Positions 1 through 4,719 of a stretch of DNA of 5,938 nucleotides are shown piece by piece. The stretch is from NCBI GenBank assembly GCA_937958145.1, contig CALGOE010000080.1, forward strand, positions 1-5,938, read 5' to 3'. The position numbers and the translations under genes are program-made. Origin of the DNA: an uncultured Desulfobacca sp. (lineage in GTDB: Bacteria > Desulfobacterota > Desulfobaccia > Desulfobaccales > Desulfobaccaceae). The notes under the pieces were generated by a model. That model searched no databases, was not told the origin of the DNA, and was given only the letters and a program-made list of their open reading frames with translations. Within the stretch, counting starts at the first letter, position 1, and each line of letters opens with the position of its first letter.

Positions 1-14
1 TTTACAGGCTCCAT
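1..14 (-). CDS. Possible 5' end of a gene downstream of purB, cut by the window edge
   Basis: Reading the minus strand, an ATG at 14-12 opens a frame beginning Met-Glu-Pro-Val before the window ends. A GAAGGG stretch (26-21) lies 6 nt upstream, a fair ribosome binding site. A second in-frame ATG at 20-18 sits directly against that site and is less likely to be used. The gap to the purB stop is about 100 nt with no strong terminator, so co-transcription after purB is possible. Only four codons are visible, so no function can be assigned and the call could be chance. Confidence 0.22.
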
Positions 15-118
15 AGACATCCCTTCGTGGGGAGGGCTCCTGTCCCCTCGGATAAGGCCCAGGCGACTTTGTTGCGGCTGGTCAGACCCCGGCGCCAGGA
101 TTGCCAAACTCCGGCATT

Positions 119-1414
119 TTATGGCCGAAAAACCCGCTGCAGCAGATAATCGATGTTGTGCAGATACTCCTGCAGGTCAAAGACGGCGTCGATCTCCTGG
201 GGGCTGAGATGCTGGGCGATGGCCGCATCCTGGCGGATAAGGGTGGGGAAGTCCAGGCCTTCCTGCCAGACCCGCATGGCCGGGCCTTGCACCAGCAGAT
301 AAGCCTCTTCCCGGGTCAGGCCCTTGCGGACCAGCTCCAGGAGCAGACGCTGGGAAAAGATCAGGCCCCGGGTGAGGTTGAGATTTTTTTGCATGGCCTC
401 GGGGTAGACCAGCAGGTTTTTCAGGACGCCGGTGAGGCGGGCCAGCATAAAATCCAGGAGGATGGTGCTGTCCGGGGCGATAATGCGTTCCACCGAAGAG
501 TGGCTGATGTCCCGTTCGTGCCACAGGGCCATGTTTTCCATGGCGGCCAGGGCATTGCCCCGGAGGACCCGGGCCAGGCCCGAGAGGTTTTCGCTGAGGA
601 TGGGGTTGCGTTTATGGGGCATGGCGGAGGAGCCTTTCTGCCCGGCGCTGAAAAACTCTTCGGCCTCCCGCACTTCGGTGCGCTGCAGGTGGCGGATCTC
701 CACGGCGATTTTTTCCACCGTGCCGCCGATGAGGGCCAGGGTGGTGAAATATTCGGCGTAGCGGTCCCGTTGGATGACCTGAGTGGCCAGGGGTGCGGGT
801 TTCAGGTCCAGGAGGGCGCAGGCCGTCTCCTCCACCTGGGGCGGCAGGTGGGCCAGGGTGCCCACGGCGCCGGAGAACTTGCCCACGCTCACCACGTCCC
901 GGGCCCGCTGCAGCCGGTCTCGCTGCCGGGCCATCTCCGCATACCAGAGGGCGAACTTCAGGCCGAAGGTAATGGGTTCGGCATGGATGCCGTGGGAACG
1001 GCCGATGCAGACGGTGTTTTTGAACTCATAAGCCCGCGCTTTCAGGACCCCCATGATCTGGTCCAGGTCGGCCAGGAGCAGGTCCGCGGCCTCCCGCAGG
1101 CGCAGGGCCATGGCGGTATCCACAATATCCGAGGAGGTGAGGGCATAGTGCAGATAGCGGCTGTCTTCGCCCACATACTCGGCCACATTGGTCAGGAAGG
1201 CGATGACGTCGTGTTTGGTCTGGGCCTCAATCTCTTCAATGCGGGCCACCTCGAAACGGGCCTTGGCCCGGATGTTGGCCACGGCCTCTTGGGGGACCAG
1301 GCCGTGCCGGGCCATGGCTTCCAGGGCGGCCAATTCCACCTGCAGCCAGGTCTGAAATTTATTTTCTTCGGTCCAGATGCGGGCCATCGCCGGCCGGCTG
1401 TAACGGGGGATCAT
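119..1414 (-). CDS. purB: Adenylosuccinate lyase
   Basis: This 431-residue cytosolic enzyme of the fumarase/aspartase superfamily cleaves SAICAR to AICAR plus fumarate, and adenylosuccinate to AMP plus fumarate, in purine synthesis. The N-terminus (IPRYSRPAMARIWTEENKF) is typical of bacterial PurB. The superfamily signature SSAMPHKRNP is at residues 262-271, with the catalytic serine in the SS pair. His68 (in KHDV), His89 (in YLHYALTSSD) and His141 (in SHGIHAEP) sit where the active-site histidines of the Bacillus-type enzyme are. Length is normal for this short form (about 430 residues), and no residue or segment is missing. The ATG is preceded by GAGG (1425-1422 on the minus strand) with a 7-nt spacer, which supports this start. 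It stands alone here, with no other pur gene visible, and is transcribed away from the yedF unit. A long open frame on the opposite strand is a shadow of its GC-rich codons. Confidence 0.97.
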   Translation of the reverse strand: MIPRYSRPAMARIWTEENKFQTWLQVELAALEAMARHGLVPQEAVANIRAKARFEVARIEEIEAQTKHDVIAFLTNVAEYVGEDSRYLHYALTSSDIVDTAMALRLREAADLLLADLDQIMGVLKARAYEFKNTVCIGRSHGIHAEPITFGLKFALWYAEMARQRDRLQRARDVVSVGKFSGAVGTLAHLPPQVEETACALLDLKPAPLATQVIQRDRYAEYFTTLALIGGTVEKIAVEIRHLQRTEVREAEEFFSAGQKGSSAMPHKRNPILSENLSGLARVLRGNALAAMENMALWHERDISHSSVERIIAPDSTILLDFMLARLTGVLKNLLVYPEAMQKNLNLTRGLIFSQRLLLELVRKGLTREEAYLLVQGPAMRVWQEGLDFPTLIRQDAAIAQHLSPQEIDAVFDLQEYLHNIDYLLQRVFRP

Positions 1415-1421
1415 GGTGCAA

Positions 1422-1502
1422 CCTCGGGAGTTTTTATTTTAATTTGGCTGATTGGCAGGGACAGCGCCATAACTCGCCCCTTTTTGCCTGTGACTTTTTG
1501 CC
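1422..1502 (-). promoter_or_regulatory. purB upstream region: possible -10 and a doubled 9-mer
   Basis: On the minus strand a TAAAAT hexamer (1441-1436) matches the -10 consensus at 5 of 6 positions and would start transcription about 14 nt before the purB ATG. No good -35 is seen at the right spacing. Further upstream the 9-mer GGCAAAAAG occurs twice (1502-1494 and 1488-1480), with starts 14 bp apart. This could be a regulator site, but it is not an Escherichia coli PurR operator or a Bacillus PurBox as I know them. The promoter call is weak; the repeat itself is certain. Confidence 0.35.
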
Positions 1503-1522
1503 GATGCTTCCTTTTGATTTAA

Positions 1523-1556
1523 TCTGTAGGGGCGGTTCGCGAACCGCCCTTACAGA
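1523..1556. repeat. Near-perfect 34-nt palindrome (REP-like)
   Basis: Two 17-nt arms meet at a central TCGCGA and pair throughout, with one G-T wobble. The core reads GGGCGGTTCGCGAACCGCCC, flanked by CTGTA and TTACAG. It follows purB's upstream region and is not followed by a T-run, so it does not look like an ordinary intrinsic terminator. From memory, GGGCGGTTCGCGAACCGCCC-type elements recur between genes in many bacteria, so this is probably a dispersed REP/MITE-like element. That recurrence is not shown inside this window. Confidence 0.8.
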
Positions 1557-1579
1557 ACCTATTTAATATTTCTAATTTT

Positions 1580-1593
1580 TGGCCAAACGGCCA
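1580..1593. repeat. Small hairpin TGGCC-AAAC-GGCCA
   Basis: A perfect 5-bp stem with a 4-nt loop lies 24 nt after the 34-nt palindrome. Taken alone it could be chance in GC-rich DNA. It is listed because it belongs to the run of hairpins that fills the spacer. Confidence 0.4.
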
Positions 1594-1616
1594 CCATGGC
1601 AAGAATGTCAAGGAAT

Positions 1617-1684
1617 CCAAGCCACGAGCGTCAGCGAGTGGTTGTCTCATTTACCACTCCCAGACGGTGGTGGCTCGGCCTTGG
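1617..1684. repeat. Imperfect long palindrome with an inner perfect stem
   Basis: The outer arms CCAAG (1617-1621) and CTTGG (1680-1684) pair, as do GAGC (1626-1629) and GCTC (1673-1676). The inner arms GAGTGGT (1636-1642) and ACCACTC (1653-1659) form a perfect 7-bp stem with a 10-nt loop. The whole 68-nt block can fold as one interrupted hairpin. No open frame with coding character crosses it. It looks like a decayed mobile repeat or a structured RNA segment; the sequence does not decide between these. Confidence 0.5.
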
Positions 1685-1696
1685 TTAATCGCCTTC

Positions 1697-1734
1697 GGCA
1701 GGAGGGATGAGCTTCGCTTTCCCACCCTACTGCC
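1697..1734. repeat. Imperfect palindrome GGCAG...CTGCC
   Basis: The stem is built from GGCAG/CTGCC (1697-1701, 1730-1734), then GGGA/TCCC (1704-1707, 1720-1723), then AGC/GCT (1710-1712, 1716-1718) around a TTC loop. The core GGGATGAGCTTCGCTTTCCC resembles an intergenic repeat I recall from many proteobacterial and cyanobacterial genomes, which argues for a dispersed element. This block also contains the start of a 67-codon open frame that I do not regard as a gene. Confidence 0.5.
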
Positions 1735-1753
1735 CCTGCCTACGGTATTTTTT

Positions 1754-1776
1754 GATCAATAACTGCTGTTATTATC
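1754..1776. repeat. Hairpin with 9-bp stem and TGCT loop
   Basis: GATCAATAAC pairs with GTTATTATC, leaving one bulged C, around the 4-nt loop TGCT. It is AT-rich, unlike the palindromes to its left. No T-run follows in either direction that would make it a clear terminator. Confidence 0.45.
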
Positions 1777-1800
1777 AGAACCAGCGCTCCCGCGCAAAGG

Positions 1801-1832
1801 GATTTTCGCCATATGGTGACGGCCGGAAAATC
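1801..1832. repeat. Hairpin GATTTTC...GAAAATC
   Basis: The arms GATTTTC (1801-1807) and GAAAATC (1826-1832) are perfectly complementary. The stem continues as GCC (1808-1810) with GGC (1821-1823) across a 2-nt bulge. The loop contains part of a CCATATGG palindrome. Role unknown. Confidence 0.45.
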
Positions 1833-1864
1833 TGGCCAGGACTTGTCAGAATCTATCGTTGGAA

Positions 1865-1894
1865 TTATAGTTTAACAATGGGTTTAAGCTATAA
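1865..1894. repeat. 30-nt hairpin, 11-bp stem, 8-nt loop CAATGGGT
   Basis: TTATAGTTTAA pairs with TTAAGCTATAA over 11 bp with a single T-G wobble, closing the loop CAATGGGT. A stem this long with a small loop is unlikely by chance in a spacer of a few hundred bases. It has the same size and loop pattern as the hairpin at 1921-1950, 26 nt further on. It lies about 235 nt upstream of the yedF-like start. Confidence 0.6.
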
Positions 1895-1920
1895 ATTTTC
1901 ATGTTCTTAAAAACACGACA

Positions 1921-1950
1921 CAGCCTGAAAACAGCTGGTTTTTCAGGTTG
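1921..1950. repeat. 30-nt hairpin, 11-bp stem, 8-nt loop CAGCTGGT
   Basis: CAGCCTGAAAA pairs with TTTTCAGGTTG over 11 bp with one G-T wobble, closing the loop CAGCTGGT. The stem, loop and total length equal those of the hairpin at 1865-1894, and the loops share the pattern CANNNGGT. On the plus strand it is followed by ACCCG and not by a T-run, so it is not a standard intrinsic terminator. The heptamer array begins 10 nt later. Confidence 0.6.
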
Positions 1951-1959
1951 ACCCGTAAT

Positions 1960-2071
1960 CTCGTAACTCGTAACTCGTAACTCGAAACTCAAAACTCGAA
2001 ACTCGAAACTCGAAACTCGAAACTCGAAACTCGAAACTCGAAACTCGAAACTCGGAACTCGGAACTCGGAA
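1960..2071. repeat. Heptamer tandem array, 16 units of CTCGNAA type
   Basis: Sixteen gap-free 7-bp units run through 112 bp. In order they are three CTCGTAA, one CTCGAAA, one CTCAAAA, eight CTCGAAA and three CTCGGAA. A degenerate unit (CCGTAAT) precedes the array. Variants sit in blocks, as expected from slippage or local duplication. On the minus strand the array reads open as a Ser-Phe-Glu-Phe-Arg-Val-like repeat. A 7-bp unit cycles through all frames without stops, so that reading is not evidence of a gene. The array ends just before the probable yedF promoter. Confidence 0.93.
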
Positions 2072-2074
2072 CTG

Positions 2075-2103
2075 TTTTCATACAAGCTGTTACAAGATAT
2101 CAT
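2075..2103 (+). promoter_or_regulatory. Possible sigma70-like promoter for the yedF-HD unit
   Basis: TTTTCA (2075-2080, 4 of 6 to TTGACA) and TATCAT (2098-2103, 5 of 6 to TATAAT) are separated by 17 bp. Transcription would begin near 2110. This fits translation from the ATG at 2130 and not from the earlier in-frame ATG at 2109. The heptamer array abuts the -35 region, so the unit number could affect this promoter. Confidence 0.38.
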
Positions 2104-2129
2104 AGGGCATGGGGGAGGGTTGCGACAGA

Positions 2130-2747
2130 ATGACTAAACCGGAGTATGTCATCGACTGCCGGGGCTTGGCCTGTCCGGCGCCGGTGTTGCGGGCCAAGGA
2201 GACAGTAGAGCAGGAGCAGGTGGACCGACTGGTCATGCTCGTGGACAACGACGCGGCCAAGGAAAATGTCAGCCGTTTCCTCAGCCGGGCCGGATACACG
2301 GTCTGGGTGGAAGAGCAAGAGGGAGCCATCGCCGTGGTGGGGGACCGCAGCGCCGGCTTGACCAAGCCGGTGGCGGCCCCGGTGGCGCCGGCACCGGCTG
2401 CCGGCGAAGCCAAGATCATGGTCGTGGTGGGCACCGACCGCTTAGGGAGCGGCGACGATTTTCTGGGCGGACGGCTCATGGTCAATTTCATCGGCACCCT
2501 CAAAGAGATGGGGCCAAGCCTTTGGACCCTGGTCTTCCTGAATGCCGGCGTGAAGCTGGCCTGCTCCGGTTCCGAGGTCCTGCCGGCCCTCCAGGAGCTG
2601 GCTGCGGCCGGTGTCCAGGTCCTGGTCTGCGGCACCTGCCTGAATCATTTTCATCTCCTGGAGCAGAAACAGGTGGGCGAAACCACCAATATGCTGGATA
2701 TCGTCACCCACATGCAACTGGCCGACAAGGTAATCTCTTTGACGTAA
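2130..2747 (+). CDS. yedF: YedF-like TusA/DsrE two-domain protein (sulfur/selenium metabolism)
   Basis: This 205-residue cytosolic protein has two domains. Residues 5-72 form a TusA (SirA-like) domain with the signature DCRGLACPAPVL, in which Cys15 of CPAP is the expected sulfur- or selenium-carrying residue; Cys10 lies nearby. A Pro/Ala-rich linker (about 73-94) leads to a DsrE/YedF C-terminal domain (about 95-205) with GTDRLGSGDD, Cys145, the motif VCGTC (Cys167, Cys170) and VGETTNMLDIV. That order matches the family called sulfurtransferase-like selenium metabolism protein YedF, often found beside selD. No selD is visible here, and the biochemical role of the family is not settled. The start at 2130 is preferred over the in-frame ATG at 2109: GGGAGG (2113-2118) lies 11 nt upstream of it, and the TusA domain begins right after. 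It is followed at 22 bp by the HD-domain gene, probably on one transcript. Confidence 0.88.
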   Translation: MTKPEYVIDCRGLACPAPVLRAKETVEQEQVDRLVMLVDNDAAKENVSRFLSRAGYTVWVEEQEGAIAVVGDRSAGLTKPVAAPVAPAPAAGEAKIMVVVGTDRLGSGDDFLGGRLMVNFIGTLKEMGPSLWTLVFLNAGVKLACSGSEVLPALQELAAAGVQVLVCGTCLNHFHLLEQKQVGETTNMLDIVTHMQLADKVISLT

Positions 2748-2769
2748 CCGTCGGCAAGGATACCTGCAC

Positions 2770-3645
2770 ATGCCTTTTCCCAAACCAAGCCCGGAGGTTG
2801 GGCCATCTTTATGGACAGCGGCCCCTGATCGTCCGGCGGCACCAGACCTGCAAGTGAACTGGACCCTGCCCGCAACGTACCGGTTCCACCTCTATGAAGA
2901 GTGGTTTCACCTCTTTACCCAGGGGTTCCGGCAGGGCTCCGCCTTTGATGTGGGCAACGTGGATATTAAAATAAACCATTCCCGGCGGGTGCTGGCCTTG
3001 GCCCGCCGGCTTACCGGCTCGTTACCTTTGCCGCCGGAACTGCAGGAAGTGACCCACTTGGCGGCCCTGTTCCATGATATCGGGCGCTTTCCCCAATATG
3101 CCCGGTATCAGACCTTTTATGATCAAAAATCGGTCAACCATGGCCTGCAGGGGGTGCGCACCTTGAAGGCACACGGCGTCCTGGCTGCGCTGCCCGCGGC
3201 CGCCCAGAAACTGGTCCTGGCGGCAGTGGGCCTGCACAACCGCCGGACGTTGCCAACTGGCCTGGCACCCGTAGCCCGTTATGTAACCGGCATCATCCGG
3301 GACGCTGATAAATTGGACATCTTTGCGGTCATGCTGGCCCACTTCCACCCCGACGTCCCGCCCAACAAAGTGGTCAACCTGGGCCTGACAGTTCATCCCA
3401 CAAACTATACCCCGGCCATTTTGACGGCGGTGCGCCAACGTCACATGGTCAATTACCTGGATATGGTCTGGGTCAATGACTTTAAGTTGCTGCTGTGCAG
3501 TTGGCTCTATGATCTGAATATCCCGGTGAGCCGGGCGATTGTGAGGGAGCGGGGCTATGTGGAGCAGCTCTTTGCCTATTTGCCGGCAGCGCCGGAGTTT
3601 ATTTCCCTGCGACAGCAGGTGGCGCGGGATCTGGCCGCGGCGTAA
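2770..3645 (+). CDS. HD-domain phosphohydrolase
   Basis: This 291-residue soluble protein carries a metal-binding HD domain at about residues 66-190. The ligand series is His70 (in NHSRR), His102-Asp103 (in ALFHDIGRF), possibly His124 (NHG) and His156 (GLHNRR), and Asp178 or Asp180 (in RDADKLDIF). HD proteins hydrolyse phosphate esters such as nucleotides, cyclic nucleotides or (p)ppGpp. Substrate cannot be read from sequence, and no second catalytic domain or GYP motif is seen. The first 30 residues are Pro-rich and probably disordered, and the C-terminal 100 residues have no motif I recognise. The ATG has AAGGA (2756-2760) 9 nt upstream. It follows the yedF-like gene closely, suggesting co-expression, though a functional link is inference. 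The converging transporter gene ends 81 bp downstream. That gap holds GGCCGGCC but no convincing terminator. Confidence 0.88.
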   Translation: MPFPKPSPEVGPSLWTAAPDRPAAPDLQVNWTLPATYRFHLYEEWFHLFTQGFRQGSAFDVGNVDIKINHSRRVLALARRLTGSLPLPPELQEVTHLAALFHDIGRFPQYARYQTFYDQKSVNHGLQGVRTLKAHGVLAALPAAAQKLVLAAVGLHNRRTLPTGLAPVARYVTGIIRDADKLDIFAVMLAHFHPDVPPNKVVNLGLTVHPTNYTPAILTAVRQRHMVNYLDMVWVNDFKLLLCSWLYDLNIPVSRAIVRERGYVEQLFAYLPAAPEFISLRQQVARDLAAA

Positions 3646-3726
3646 TGTGGGCCGACCGGAAAAAGGCGCCAGTTAGCGTGGCCGGCCGCCGACAGAGGCA
3701 GCCAGAGGGGAATCAAGACCGTCTCA

Positions 3727-4353
3727 TCACCCGGGCGGACGGCAGCAGGTGCAGAGCTTTTCTTCCCGCAACGCCTCGAATCCTTCTCGACACAGGACCA
3801 CTGCAATGAGGAGGCCGATCAGGGGGTCGGCCTGCCAGATGCCGTAGAGGTAGTTTAAGCCCAGCCCGATCAAGAGCGCCAGGGAAAGAAGGGCGCAGGC
3901 CAACGTTTGTTTGGCATCAGCCTTGAGGCTGGCACTCCCCAAGGCCTGGCCGGTCTGATATTTGAGATAAAACAGCCCCGGCATGATGAGCAGCGACAAA
4001 GTGGCGATGATAATGCCAAGCAGCGAGGGAGCCGGGGGGTCCTGCCGGAAAAGTTTTTCTGCCGCCTCGTAGAAGACATAGGCGGCCAGGATGAAAAAAG
4101 TGTAACCCACGAGGCGGGTGGCCCTTTTTTCCAAGCGGGCTTCCTGCGCCGGGGTAAGTTCCTGGCGGTGCCGGAAGCGCCAGATCATCACCCCGCCGGA
4201 GAGGGATTCCACCGCGCTGTCCAGGCCGAAACCCACCAGGGCGATGCTGCCGGCCAGCCAACCGGCCAGGAGCGCCACCACACCCTCGATAATATTATAA
4301 GCCACGGTGGCATAGGAGAGCCAGAGAGCTCTCGTCTGTAAATCTTTCTGCAT
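3727..4353 (-). CDS. Short CDF-family cation transporter without cytoplasmic domain
   Basis: This 208-residue inner-membrane protein has six predicted transmembrane segments at about 10-32, 34-57, 80-97, 108-131, 148-168 and 174-190. It resembles the cation diffusion facilitator fold, which exports divalent metals by proton exchange. Family-like stretches are GSIALVGFGLDSAVES in segment 2, ASLKADAKQT entering segment 5 and WQADPLIGLLIA entering segment 6. Candidate metal ligands are Asp45, Glu49 and Asp146. The usual His of the segment 5 HxxxD motif appears to be Ser142. The cytoplasmic C-terminal domain of YiiP-type CDFs is absent, and the protein ends in a Cys-rich tail (LCTCCRPPG). The start at 4353 is preferred over the upstream in-frame ATG at 4398 because GAGGAA (4365-4360) lies 6 nt before it. 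Two consecutive TGA codons end it. It converges with the HD gene and diverges from the methyltransferase gene. Metal and direction are not known. Confidence 0.85.
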   Translation of the reverse strand: MQKDLQTRALWLSYATVAYNIIEGVVALLAGWLAGSIALVGFGLDSAVESLSGGVMIWRFRHRQELTPAQEARLEKRATRLVGYTFFILAAYVFYEAAEKLFRQDPPAPSLLGIIIATLSLLIMPGLFYLKYQTGQALGSASLKADAKQTLACALLSLALLIGLGLNYLYGIWQADPLIGLLIAVVLCREGFEALREEKLCTCCRPPG

Positions 4354-4379
4354 GGATATTTCCTCAATCGGAGAGGGTC

Positions 4380-4394
4380 CTGCCCTGGGGGCAG
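4380..4394. repeat. Small hairpin CTGCCC-TGG-GGGCAG
   Basis: A perfect 6-bp GC-rich stem with a 3-nt loop lies 27 nt upstream of the transporter start, inside its probable leader. It could affect transporter expression or be incidental in GC-rich DNA. Confidence 0.35.
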
Positions 4395-4440
4395 ACACGG
4401 GAGATGAAGGCCAGGGCCTTAATAAATAATAACAGTAAGA

Positions 4441-4462
4441 CCTTGCCGGCAGGTTGGCAAGG
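4441..4462. repeat. Hairpin CCTTGCC...GGCAAGG in the divergent spacer
   Basis: A perfect 7-bp stem closes the 8-nt loop GGCAGGTT and overlaps a GGGGCGCCCC palindrome (4462-4471). On the minus strand one arm contributes TTGCCA, a 5-of-6 match to a -35 box. TACTGT lies 17 bp further (3 of 6), so this could be an operator-like palindrome over a weak transporter promoter. The palindrome is clear; the promoter role is speculative. Confidence 0.4.
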
Positions 4463-4493
4463 GGGCGCCCCAGTCAGAGCGGGAGGCCCAGCC

Positions 4494-4521
4494 TTGACAA
4501 ATCCCCGGCGGGTTATTAAAT
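4494..4521 (+). promoter_or_regulatory. Sigma70-like promoter for the methyltransferase gene
   Basis: A perfect -35 TTGACA (4494-4499) is followed at 16 bp by TTAAAT (4516-4521, 4 of 6 to TATAAT). Transcription would begin near 4528 and give a leader of about 190 nt before the methyltransferase ATG. It lies in the spacer between divergent genes, where a promoter is expected. Confidence 0.5.
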
Positions 4522-4549
4522 GATAGCTATTCTTTTATTCGATGAGCCT

Positions 4550-4602
4550 GCGAGGTTTGTCCCCAGTGCAGCCCATATCCAGGAACAAGAAACAAACCTT
4601 GC
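4550..4602 (+). promoter_or_regulatory. Long-stem hairpin in the methyltransferase leader
   Basis: GCGAGGTTTGT (4550-4560) pairs with ACAAACCTTGC (4592-4602) over 11 bp with one G-U wobble, enclosing a 31-nt loop. A second 6-bp stem, GGCCGA/TCGGCC (4631-4636, 4660-4665), follows in the same leader. It competes with CGGTT/AACCG (4652-4656, 4666-4670). The leader therefore has real pairing potential between the promoter and the gene. I cannot match it to a known riboswitch, and no terminator T-run is seen. Regulation is a suggestion only. Confidence 0.4.
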
Positions 4603-4719
4603 GACTGCGGGCTTGGCCGGGAGCGTCCAGGGCCGATGGACCCCGAAGCGGCGGTTTTGTCGGCCAACCGTCTCTGGCCGTGGGACCGAACCAGGCGCCA
4701 TGATCTGCTCGAGGACATC

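Noticed and set aside
101..1522. 473-codon open frame on the plus strand opposite purB
   Set aside because: It is antisense to a clearly recognised enzyme with all motifs intact. Its product is low-complexity and rich in Gly, His and Gln, as expected from reading a GC-rich gene backwards.
1707..1910. 67-codon plus-strand frame in the hairpin-rich spacer
   Set aside because: It starts inside one palindrome and crosses three other hairpins. It has no domain, and its codon use differs from that of the real genes.
1523..2071. Repeats and hairpins considered as a CRISPR array, integron attC array or retron RNA
   Set aside because: The hairpins do not share a common repeat, and the heptamers have no spacers. 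No cas, integrase or reverse transcriptase gene is present in the window.
1846..2103. 85-codon minus-strand frame with a repeated Phe-Glu-Phe-Arg-Val-Ser-Ser peptide
   Set aside because: The peptide repeat comes from reading the heptamer array, which happens to have no stop in that phase. No ribosome binding site or conserved domain supports it.
2515..2817. The peptide GPSLWT occurs in both the YedF-like and the HD protein
   Set aside because: The codons differ and the surrounding residues are unrelated, so this is a chance six-residue match and not a duplication.
3646..3729. TGA codons considered as selenocysteine sites because of the yedF-like gene
   Set aside because: The transporter ends in two adjacent TGA codons and the short extension beyond them has no domain. 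The methyltransferase TGA runs straight into tandem repeats. No selenoprotein signature was found.
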